The translations under genes were made by a program, and so were the position numbers. From assembly GCA_003219395.1 (NCBI GenBank), contig QHOR01000024.1, positions 1-7,761 on the forward strand: a DNA stretch of 7,761 bases, read 5' to 3'. This stretch comes from Verrucomicrobiota bacterium (GTDB lineage: Bacteria > Verrucomicrobiota > Verrucomicrobiia > Chthoniobacterales > UBA10450). Below the pieces are notes generated by a model that was given only the letters and a program-made list of their open reading frames with translations, had not been told where the DNA came from and searched no databases. This document shows, piece after piece, positions 1 through 5,388 of the stretch (positions are counted from its first letter, which is position 1; the number at the start of each line of letters is the position of its first letter).

Positions 1-146
1 ATCTCAATGCAATCCGTCGCGCCCGGCCTTGTGACGCCCTTGTTCTTCGGAATCTTCGAACCCACTGGCAATATTCGCTGCCAGTCCAACGCTTCGCAAA
101 TTTTCCGGGGAACGCGGGCGCCCGCGATCTCCGCTCATTACCAGCT
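1..146. other. Intergenic segment downstream of pckG with two strong inverted repeats
   Basis: This stretch holds no convincing gene. It has a 7-bp perfect inverted repeat (ACTGGCA at 64-70, TGCCAGT at 79-85, 8-nt loop) and a 14-bp perfect palindrome, CGCGGGCGCCCGCG, at 113-126. On the minus strand it lies directly after the pckG stop. Neither hairpin is followed by a T-run in the pckG direction, so a classic intrinsic terminator is not supported. A 44-aa minus-strand ORF (138 down to 4) starts 8 nt after the pckG stop, and another minus frame stays open to the window edge. Neither has a clear ribosome site or recognisable domain. The density of palindromes fits an intergenic repeat element better than a gene; that is inference. 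Confidence 0.4.
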
Positions 147-1952
147 CTACTCAGCGAAGCGCGCGACGAGTTGTTCGCGTTGTTTCCGTAATTCTTCCGG
201 CACCACGCCGCCGAGTGAATCGAAGAACGTTTTGTGTTCGCCAAGCTCCTTTTGCCACTCCTCGTGATCGATTCCAAGAAGATCGGCGACAGATTTATGG
301 TTTATATCGAGCTGTTCCAAGTCGAGATCGTGTGGGCCAGGCAACCAGCCAACGGGAGATTTGAGTGCGCCACCTCTTCGTTCGCAGCGATCAATGATCC
401 ATTTGAGCACTCGCATGTTCTCGCCGAAACCCGGCCAAAGGAATTTTCCGTCTTCACCTTTGCGGAACCAATTCACATTAAAGATCAAAGGCGGATTGGT
501 GAGGCGTTTTCCGATGTCCATCCAATGCCGGAAATAATCGCCGATGTTGTAGCCGCAGAAAGGCAACATCGCCATGGGGTCGCGGCGGACTTTGCCGACG
601 GCACCGGTGGCGGCTGCGGTTGTTTCTGAAGCCATTGTAGCTCCAAGATAAACGCCGTGATTCCAATCGAACGCCTCATAAACCAGAGGCACTGTGTCAC
701 TGCGGCGACCGCCGAAAATGATGGCGCTAATCGGCACGCCTTGGCCTTTTTCCACATCGAGGTCGAGAGCAGGATTATTACGCATGGGCGTGGCGAACCG
801 GCTGTTCGGATGCGCGGCTTTGTCTTTCGAGTCCGGCGTCCAGGCATTCCCGCGCCAATCGACGGCGTGCTTGGGCGGTTCGCCGTCTTTTCCTTCCCAC
901 CAAACGTCGTCGTCATCAGTGAGCGCCACATTGGTATAAAGCGTGTCGTGCGCGATCGATTTCATTGCGTTCGGATTCGATTTGTAGCTCGTGCCGGGAA
1001 CGACACCGAAATAACCGTTTTCCGGATTCACAGCGAATAAACGTCCGTCACGAATTTCCATCCATGCAATGTCGTCGCCAACGGTCGTCACTTTCCAGCC
1101 ATTGAAGTGCGCAGGCGGAATTAACATCGCGAAATTGGTTTTGCCGCAGGCGCTGGGGAACGCGGCAGCGACGTAATGTTTTTTTCCGTCGGGCGATTCA
1201 ACTCCGAGAATCAGCATGTGCTCCGCCATCCAGCCTTGCTTACGCGCCAGATACGAGCCAATGCGCAGTGCAAGGCATTTCTTGCTCAATAAAACGTTCC
1301 CGCCATAGCCAGAGCCGACCGAGATGATCGTGTTGTCCTGGGGAAAATGACAGATGAACCGCCGATCAGGATCGACATCCAACAAGGAATGCACGCCACG
1401 GTTCCATTCCGCTTTTGGATCGTTGCCCAGTCGGTTGAGTGCAACCTCGCCCATCCGCGTCATGATTCGCATGCTGAGCACGACATATTTTGAGTCGGTA
1501 ATTTCGAACCCGACTTTTGTCAGCGGCGAATCGGGCGGTCCCATAATGTACGGCACAACAAACATGGTGCGCCCACGCATCGCGCCGTTCAGCAGGCCGT
1601 ACAACTTCGAATATGTGTCTTCCGGTTCCGACCAGTTGTTTGTCGGCCCAGCTTCCTCTTTGGTCGGCGCACAAATGAATGTGACTTTCTCGACGCGCGC
1701 GACGTCATTCGGGTTCGACCGGTGCAGATATGAACGCGGAACTTTTTTCTCGTTCAGCTTAATCAGCACGTTCTGCTTTAACGATTCCGCAATTAGGAAT
1801 TCATTCTCGCGCTCGGAACCGTCGCACCAGAAAATGTTCTCCGGTTTCGTCAGTTTTGCGGTTTCGTGTACCCAATCGAGCACTGCCTGGTTCGTCGGCT
1901 TCGTATCGCCGATCCCACTGGGCGGGAATATGGCGGGTGCGAGATTTTTCAT
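147..1952 (-). CDS. pckG: Phosphoenolpyruvate carboxykinase (GTP)
   Basis: This cytosolic enzyme converts oxaloacetate and GTP to phosphoenolpyruvate, CO2 and GDP, the committed step of gluconeogenesis. The 601-residue product has the usual length of the GTP-dependent family. Visible family signatures are NNWSEPEDTY (about 105-114), the substrate-loop stretch GSGYGGN (213-219), the kinase P-loop FPSACGKTN (265-273) with the family's reactive Cys269 and nucleotide-binding Lys271, the metal-binding DDIAW (293-297), NPENGYFGV (309-317), and the nucleotide-base region around FNVNWFRKGEDGKF near residue 500. The start used gives the expected N-terminus; no strong Shine-Dalgarno is visible upstream. 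A six-codon reading frame (1969-1949) ends in an ATGA overlap with the start. The gene is divergent from the rhomboid-like gene and is not in an operon here. The ATP-type enzyme is excluded by these motifs. Confidence 0.97.
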   Translation of the reverse strand: MKNLAPAIFPPSGIGDTKPTNQAVLDWVHETAKLTKPENIFWCDGSERENEFLIAESLKQNVLIKLNEKKVPRSYLHRSNPNDVARVEKVTFICAPTKEEAGPTNNWSEPEDTYSKLYGLLNGAMRGRTMFVVPYIMGPPDSPLTKVGFEITDSKYVVLSMRIMTRMGEVALNRLGNDPKAEWNRGVHSLLDVDPDRRFICHFPQDNTIISVGSGYGGNVLLSKKCLALRIGSYLARKQGWMAEHMLILGVESPDGKKHYVAAAFPSACGKTNFAMLIPPAHFNGWKVTTVGDDIAWMEIRDGRLFAVNPENGYFGVVPGTSYKSNPNAMKSIAHDTLYTNVALTDDDDVWWEGKDGEPPKHAVDWRGNAWTPDSKDKAAHPNSRFATPMRNNPALDLDVEKGQGVPISAIIFGGRRSDTVPLVYEAFDWNHGVYLGATMASETTAAATGAVGKVRRDPMAMLPFCGYNIGDYFRHWMDIGKRLTNPPLIFNVNWFRKGEDGKFLWPGFGENMRVLKWIIDRCERRGGALKSPVGWLPGPHDLDLEQLDINHKSVADLLGIDHEEWQKELGEHKTFFDSLGGVVPEELRKQREQLVARFAE

Positions 1953-2065
1953 GAAACGAGGGTGTCCATCTTAAGCATGAATAAGCAGCTTCGCCACGTT
2001 GAATCGTCAAACGCTTGCCGTTTTTCCAGCCGTCAACGCCGTAAGAACCCTACGAATCGTGAATC
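1953..2065. promoter_or_regulatory. Divergent intergenic region between pckG and the rhomboid-like gene
   Basis: These 113 bp must carry the start signals for two divergent genes. An imperfect direct repeat is visible: GAATCGT at 2001-2007 and 2054-2060, each followed 5 or 7 nt later by GCTTGC. The second copy runs over the rhomboid-gene start. No clear sigma-70 or ECF boxes could be fixed, so the promoter role is inferred from gene arrangement only. Confidence 0.35.
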
Positions 2066-2947
2066 ATGCTTGCGCAAGAACAATGCGCGGCATTAATTGA
2101 AAGCATGTTCGGGGTGACCACCTCCGATGATTATCGGCCGGTTGCGTGGATGGGCCGTTATCCCGTCGATGTGACCACGATGCTGGTTGGGCTGCACGTC
2201 GCGTGCGCCATTCTCACAGCTATTCTCGTGGCAATCGGAGGGGGATCGATTTTAGCATATTTGCCATTTGATAGTGCGGCGGTCTGGTCCGGACAGGTGT
2301 GGCGTCTTTTCACCTATGCGTTCGTGCACGCGCCGTCAGGCCTGCTCTGGTTCGCCATCGAAATGTACATGCTCTTCGTGTTCGGCCGTGAAGTGGAACG
2401 TTTTATTGGGCGACGCGCCTATATTGGGCTCTACGTTACTTTGCTTGTTACGCCTGCGGCGCTGCTGACGATCTGGGGTTTTTGGCAACGTTCGGCTCTC
2501 GCCGGTTCGCCCGCGCTGCACTTTGGAGTTTTTGTCGCCTTCGCCACAATCTATCCTCGGGCTGAATTGTTCCTTCGGATCATGACCAAATGGATTGTCC
2601 TGATTCTTGCCGCCGTTTACACATTTCAACTGCTCGCGTATCACGCCTGGAGCGATCTGATGGTCGTTTGGGCAAGCATTGGGGCAGCGTTCCTTTTTAT
2701 TGAAATGCATGGCGCCGGGCCGGAACTTGCCTGGTGGGATGCATTGAAAACGCGCTTGGCTCCCAAGCCAAAGTTCCATGTTGTCCCCAAAATACATTCC
2801 AGCCGGCCGGCGGATCCGGATGACGTCTACACTTCAATTGATCCGATCCTGGATAAGATTTCCAAATTCGGGATCGGAAGCTTAACGGCGAACGAGCGGC
2901 GACAACTTGATCGCGAACGCCAGCGTCTCCTGGAAAAATCCGACTAA
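2066..2947 (+). CDS. Rhomboid-family membrane protein, probably protease-dead
   Basis: The 293-residue product has about six hydrophobic segments (roughly 35-57, 79-106, 118-139, 148-164, 174-191, 195-212) and a soluble, charged C-terminal tail. The rhomboid fold is suggested by the conserved L1/TM2 stretch QVWRLFTYAFVHA (77-89), followed by FGREVER, and by a TM4 with the rhomboid-like shape FGVFVAFATIYP (153-164). Active rhomboids have GxSGxxxG in TM4 and a His in TM6. Here the serine position aligns with Pro149 (Ser148 is one residue off), and TM6 (SDLMVVWASIGAAF) has no His. An inactive, iRhom-like or scaffolding role is therefore inferred. The tail ILDKISKFGIGSLTANERRQLDRERQRL (261-288) matches a short motif common at the C-termini of bacterial rhomboid-like proteins. 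The start is uncertain: ATG at 2105 is an alternative, and neither has a strong ribosome site. Confidence 0.8.
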   Translation: MLAQEQCAALIESMFGVTTSDDYRPVAWMGRYPVDVTTMLVGLHVACAILTAILVAIGGGSILAYLPFDSAAVWSGQVWRLFTYAFVHAPSGLLWFAIEMYMLFVFGREVERFIGRRAYIGLYVTLLVTPAALLTIWGFWQRSALAGSPALHFGVFVAFATIYPRAELFLRIMTKWIVLILAAVYTFQLLAYHAWSDLMVVWASIGAAFLFIEMHGAGPELAWWDALKTRLAPKPKFHVVPKIHSSRPADPDDVYTSIDPILDKISKFGIGSLTANERRQLDRERQRLLEKSD

Positions 2948-2957
2948 CGAAATTTCG
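2948..2957. repeat. 10-bp palindrome between convergent genes
   Basis: CGAAATTTCG is a perfect palindrome placed immediately after the stop codon of the rhomboid-like gene, in the 60-bp gap where it converges with gmhA. There is no T-run beyond it, so a bidirectional terminator role is only a guess. No better terminator was seen in the gap. Confidence 0.25.
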
Positions 2958-3007
2958 AGGCAACGACGGCATGGCTAGGGGTCTGGTTGGCGCCCGAAAC
3001 GTGACGG

Positions 3008-3595
3008 CTAGGAAGCTGTCGGTCTCTTAAGCCGCAACTCGACCGTTTCGCACAGCACGTGCAGAAGAAGCTGATGCGCCTCCTGGATACGAGCGGTTGA
3101 ATCGCCGGGAACCAACAGATCGACATCCGCCATCCCAATGGTCGATCCGCCGTCACGACCCAGGAAAGCAATAGTCTTAAGCTTACGCGCTTTTGCTTGC
3201 TGTAATGCGCGCTCAATATTCCTGGATTTGCCGGACGTAGTCAGGCAAATCAACACATCTGTAGGAACGCCGAACGCGGCGACCTGGCGCGCGAAGATTT
3301 CGTCGAAACCATAATCGTTGCCCGCGGCCGTAAGCAGTCCGCCATCGCTGGCGAGACAGATTGCGGGATACGCAGGACGATCTTTCATAAATCGGACTAC
3401 AAACTCTGTTGCAAAATGCGACGCGTCCGCCGCGCTGCCGCCATTCCCGCAAACCAGCAACTTGTTTCCGGAACGCAAACACAGCTCAATCTGGTCTGCG
3501 GCCTTCGCTAATTGCGAGTCGAGCTCGAGAAGTGATTGCAGCGTCTCTTTCGCTGCAGCGACTGCGTTTTTTAAAGTCACAGTTAGTTCGCTCAT
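3008..3595 (-). CDS. gmhA: Sedoheptulose 7-phosphate isomerase (GmhA-type SIS protein)
   Basis: The product is a cytosolic SIS-domain sugar isomerase. The family converts D-sedoheptulose 7-phosphate to D-glycero-D-manno-heptose 7-phosphate, the first step to ADP- or GDP-heptose for LPS core or glycoproteins. At 195 residues it matches the usual size (E. coli GmhA is about 192). Visible GmhA signatures are the phosphate-binding GNGGSAADASHFATEF with the catalytic-type Glu, RPAYPAI, the AGNDYGFDEIFARQV segment, TTSGKSRNI, GRDGG, and the C-terminal RIQEAHQLLLHVLCETVE containing the second catalytic-type His. The reading frame extends upstream to 3667, but the start at 3595 (MSELTVTL) fits the family and has GAGG 11 nt ahead. 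An 8-bp-arm hairpin lies about 50 bp upstream. A related SIS function, such as phosphosugar isomerisation in another pathway, cannot be fully excluded. Confidence 0.92.
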   Translation of the reverse strand: MSELTVTLKNAVAAAKETLQSLLELDSQLAKAADQIELCLRSGNKLLVCGNGGSAADASHFATEFVVRFMKDRPAYPAICLASDGGLLTAAGNDYGFDEIFARQVAAFGVPTDVLICLTTSGKSRNIERALQQAKARKLKTIAFLGRDGGSTIGMADVDLLVPGDSTARIQEAHQLLLHVLCETVELRLKRPTAS

Positions 3596-3645
3596 CGGTC
3601 TCAATACCTCGCTTCCATTTTTTTGGGAATGCAATTGGCTGCCTC

Positions 3646-3665
3646 GTTTCAATCGTAATTGAAAC
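3646..3665. repeat. Perfect 8-bp inverted repeat upstream of gmhA
   Basis: The arms GTTTCAAT (3646-3653) and ATTGAAAC (3658-3665) are exact reverse complements around a 4-nt loop. The element lies about 50 bp upstream of the chosen gmhA start, which suits either an operator for a dimeric regulator or a hairpin in the gmhA leader. The right arm resembles the end of some CRISPR repeats, but the unit is not repeated, so that reading is rejected. Function is unknown. Confidence 0.5.
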
Positions 3666-3714
3666 AACCATGTAAAAACCAGCCCCTTTTTCGCTTTTCC
3701 ATGAGCATTTTGGA

Positions 3715-3743
3715 GAACTTTGTTCCCTTGTTTCCGTAGAAGT
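3715..3743 (+). promoter_or_regulatory. ECF-sigma-like promoter element, copy 1
   Basis: A GAAC box (3715-3718) is followed after 16 nt by CGTA (3735-3738), inside the 14-mer GTTTCCGTAGAAGT (3730-3743). The same 14-mer recurs at 4241-4254 with a GAAC box at nearly the same distance. GAAC plus CGT-type boxes at this spacing are the general shape of ECF (extracytoplasmic function) sigma promoters. It points rightward to the zinc-ribbon ORF, leaving a leader of about 190 nt. The pattern and repetition are seen directly; the sigma-factor assignment is inference. Confidence 0.5.
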
Positions 3744-3931
3744 GCTTGTGCACGGTGTAATGCTAAACCTCACACCTAACCTTCTTTGCCATGTGGCTCT
3801 GGTGAGGCTGCGGATTGCATTGTGGAGCCCACTCGGCCATCACCGCGAGACCGGTTTGGCCAACCAACCGCCATCAGATAACCAACAAAGGAGCGCATTT
3901 AGCGACCAGCAGCCAGCTGGGACAATGAAAA

Positions 3932-4120
3932 ATGGATTTTACCAGTTTTAGTGATTGCCATTCGGCAACCCCGCACGACCACGATGAGTGTCCGCACTGT
4001 TGTGGAGTGGTGCGGATGCACAACGGACTTTGCCTCGGGTGTTTGGTGCAAACGGGGCTGGCCGAAAATGACGGCTCCGAGAGCGAAAATCTCGACACGC
4101 TTCTTTCTGAAATCGAATAA
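3932..4120 (+). CDS. Small zinc-ribbon protein, resembles the N-terminus of a Ser/Thr kinase
   Basis: This 62-residue protein carries CPHC (20-23) and CLGC (34-37), a four-cysteine zinc ribbon with 10 residues between the pairs, in the context NGLCLGCLVQTGL. It ends in the acidic stretch ENLDTLLSEIE. The pattern CPxC...GLCxxCLxxxGL followed by an acidic linker is typical of the N-terminal ribbon placed ahead of Hanks-type Ser/Thr kinase domains in Planctomycetes, Verrucomicrobia and Acidobacteria. Here the frame stops just where a kinase domain would begin, and no kinase-like residues follow in the other frames. It is therefore either a true stand-alone ribbon or a truncated remnant. The start is fixed because a TGA lies two codons upstream in frame. 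The ribosome site is weak, and an eight-codon frame from ATG 3925 overlaps the start. It is flanked by the two ECF-like elements. Confidence 0.6.
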   Translation: MDFTSFSDCHSATPHDHDECPHCCGVVRMHNGLCLGCLVQTGLAENDGSESENLDTLLSEIE

Positions 4121-4224
4121 GCGTGCGCATCGATCGTCTGCGAGCTTCGCTTTTCTTGTATTTGGCAACTTGATCCCTGGATTGTGACAGTGGTGTTAAA
4201 TCCCCTCATCCTGCAAAATAATCG

Positions 4225-4254
4225 GAACCTTCACCCTCCAGTTTCCGTAGAAGT
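4225..4254 (+). promoter_or_regulatory. ECF-sigma-like promoter element, copy 2
   Basis: A GGAACC box (4224-4229) lies upstream of CGTA (4246-4249), with 17 nt between GAAC and CGTA. The surrounding 14-mer GTTTCCGTAGAAGT (4241-4254) is identical to copy 1. It faces the sugar-transferase operon starting at 4519. This copy matches the ECF -35 consensus (GGAAC) better than copy 1. It is the most likely main promoter of the polysaccharide operon, by inference. Confidence 0.55.
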
Positions 4255-4407
4255 AAGCGTGCGGGAAATTAGATCAATCCAACAGCTCCCCCCGGCATGC
4301 AGTCCCGCCGGAGACCAGCCATCGCCCTATTCGCCTGCTTTCGATTTTCGTTTCCCGCTTTGCCCCCCGGCTTTCACATTTTTGAGGGTGAGTTTTTCGA
4401 GGATCTG

Positions 4408-4467
4408 CTCCTCGGTCACGTTTCCTTGATGGACCGTAGACCTAGACGCGGATTTCTCCTGGGTCAC
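4408..4467. repeat. 12-bp direct repeat in the operon leader
   Basis: CTCCTCGGTCAC (4408-4419) and CTCCTGGGTCAC (4456-4467) differ at one base and start 48 bp apart, in the leader of the sugar-transferase gene. They could be binding sites for a regulator or chance similarity. No function is assigned. Confidence 0.3.
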
Positions 4468-4491
4468 CCGCTCCCGCACACTGTAGCGGGT
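4466..4491 (+). promoter_or_regulatory. Hairpin just upstream of the sugar-transferase ribosome site
   Basis: ACCCGCT (4466-4472) pairs perfectly with AGCGGGT (4485-4491) around a 12-nt loop. It ends 12 nt before the AAAGGA ribosome site. There is no following T-run, so it is not a terminator. A role in leader folding or mRNA stability is possible but not shown. Confidence 0.4.
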
Positions 4492-4503
4492 TAGCAGTAG
4501 TTT

Positions 4504-4509
4504 AAAGGA
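4504..4509 (+). promoter_or_regulatory. Ribosome binding site of the sugar-transferase gene
   Basis: AAAGGA lies 9 nt ahead of ATG 4519. It is the clearest well-spaced Shine-Dalgarno in the window and supports this start over later in-frame ATG codons. Confidence 0.7.
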
Positions 4510-4518
4510 ACCACTCAG

Positions 4519-5382
4519 ATGAGGATAGAAGATCATCTCCCGCATATTGGGCGGGCGACCAAGGGCGGCAGCTTGCCCTATAACAGGTCGAACGGGAATG
4601 GGGCGAAAGCGCCTCGTTTTACAATCAACTTTCCAGAGGCGCCGGTGCAAAGGGTACCTGCCTGGAAATCGGGCCTCGACATCACTTGCATTCTGCTCGC
4701 GCTGCCGATTTGGTTGCCGCTGATGATCTTGCTCATGCTGGTGACGCGACTCGCTTCGCCAGGACCGATTTTCTACCGACAGAAACGCGTTGGATTGGGT
4801 GGAAGACATTTTCTTATCTGGAAATTCCGAACAATGAAAGTGAGTGCTGACACCCAAACTCACGAACACTACTTCGAGGAATTGATGAGAGTCGATCGCC
4901 CGATGATCAAACTGGATACCTATGGAGATCCACGCCTCGCCCCATTCGGCCGATTTCTGCGAGCGAGTGGCTTGGATGAGTTGCCTCAAATCTTCAATGT
5001 GCTTTGCGGTGAGATGAGTCTGGTTGGGCCGCGGCCGTGCACGCCAAATGAGTTTGCCCATTACGAGCTGTGGCAACAGGAACGCGTGCACGGGCTTCCG
5101 GGCTTGACCGGCTACTGGCAGGTAAACGGCAAGAACAAAACGACCTTCAATGAGATGATCGTCATGGACCTGTTCTATCTTAAGAACTTATCGCTCCTTC
5201 TCGATCTAAAGATCATGCTCAAGACCTGCGCAGTTATTGCTGCGCAACTCGGCGAATCCAGACTGCCCACACAACGTACCGGGCAAGATGGTGCGCCCGC
5301 TCCGCCGGCACCGATGTTACAGACGTTGGTAGGATCGGCGCAAAAGAGTCCCCGCTCACCAACCACCATTTTACAAACCTAA
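4519..5382 (+). CDS. Undecaprenyl-phosphate sugar-1-phosphate transferase (bacterial sugar transferase)
   Basis: The product belongs to the monotopic sugar-transferase family (PglC/WbaP/WcaJ type). These transfer a sugar 1-phosphate from a UDP-sugar to undecaprenyl phosphate at the cytoplasmic face of the inner membrane, starting an O-antigen, capsule or exopolysaccharide unit. It has 287 residues: a basic N-terminal extension (1-50), one hydrophobic segment (about 53-77) with the helix-break prolines of a reentrant helix, then the catalytic domain. Signatures are SPGPIFYRQKRVG (80-92), FRTM (103-106), GDPRLAPFGRFLR (136-148), the catalytic Asp-Glu pair in LDELPQ (Asp153, Glu154), SLVGPRP (167-173), and GLTGYWQVNGK (195-205). 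It lacks the extra N-terminal membrane domain of WcaJ/WbaP, so it is the compact form. A Pro/Ala-rich tail follows residue 247. The sugar substrate cannot be told from sequence. It is first gene of the operon, with the next start 6 bp after its stop. Confidence 0.92.
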   Translation: MRIEDHLPHIGRATKGGSLPYNRSNGNGAKAPRFTINFPEAPVQRVPAWKSGLDITCILLALPIWLPLMILLMLVTRLASPGPIFYRQKRVGLGGRHFLIWKFRTMKVSADTQTHEHYFEELMRVDRPMIKLDTYGDPRLAPFGRFLRASGLDELPQIFNVLCGEMSLVGPRPCTPNEFAHYELWQQERVHGLPGLTGYWQVNGKNKTTFNEMIVMDLFYLKNLSLLLDLKIMLKTCAVIAAQLGESRLPTQRTGQDGAPAPPAPMLQTLVGSAQKSPRSPTTILQT

Positions 5383-5388
5383 GGGAAA

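Larger units (their letters stand above)
3596..3931. other. Intergenic region between gmhA and the zinc-ribbon ORF
   Basis: These 336 bp separate divergent genes and contain no credible coding frame. They hold a perfect hairpin close to gmhA (3646-3665), a rightward ECF-like promoter element (3715-3743), and about 190 nt of would-be leader for the zinc-ribbon ORF. Short complementary segments in the leader include GGTGT/ACACC (3754-3758/3772-3776), GGCTC/GAGCC (3795-3799/3825-3829) and GGTGA/TCACC (3801-3805/3839-3843). The last two overlap in a way that makes them alternatives or a pseudoknot-like arrangement. A consensus AAAGGAG sits at 3887-3893 with no start codon at a usable distance. 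Confidence 0.5.
4121..4518. other. Long leader region ahead of the polysaccharide operon
   Basis: These 398 bp carry no credible gene; open frames here are short and lack family resemblance. They contain the second ECF-like element (4225-4254). Two competing pairings follow just downstream: GCGGGA/TCCCGC (4261-4266/4303-4308) and CCGGC/GCCGG (4292-4296/4307-4311). There is a 12-bp near-perfect direct repeat (4408-4419 and 4456-4467), a hairpin ending at 4491, and the ribosome site of the sugar transferase. If transcription starts near 4257 the leader is about 260 nt, long enough for RNA-level control. No known riboswitch class was recognised. Confidence 0.5.

Noticed and set aside
1354..1974. 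206-codon plus-strand open frame
   Set aside because: It is antisense to pckG, whose motifs are unambiguous; the translation has no domain-like pattern.
2336..2797. 153-codon minus-strand open frame
   Set aside because: It is antisense to the rhomboid-like gene and lacks the hydrophobic or motif pattern of a real protein.
3646..3665. CRISPR repeat, because ATTGAAAC resembles a common repeat end
   Set aside because: There is a single unit with no spaced copies and no cas gene in the window.
3595..3667. Longer gmhA start at 3667
   Set aside because: The extra 24 residues are not family-like, cover the inverted repeat, and the 3595 start has a better ribosome site and gives the usual length.
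3744..3931. Known riboswitch (cobalamin, SAM, c-di-GMP, THF, fluoride considered)
   Set aside because: None of the conserved cores of these classes could be found by eye; only unassigned pairing potential is reported.
4430..4445. Third copy of the CCGTAGA promoter core
   Set aside because: Only ACCGTAGA is shared; no GAAC box lies at the right distance and the rest of the 14-mer is absent.
4327..5091. 254-codon minus-strand open frame
   Set aside because: Most of it is antisense to the well-supported sugar transferase and its translation is rich in His, Arg and Gln with no family motif.
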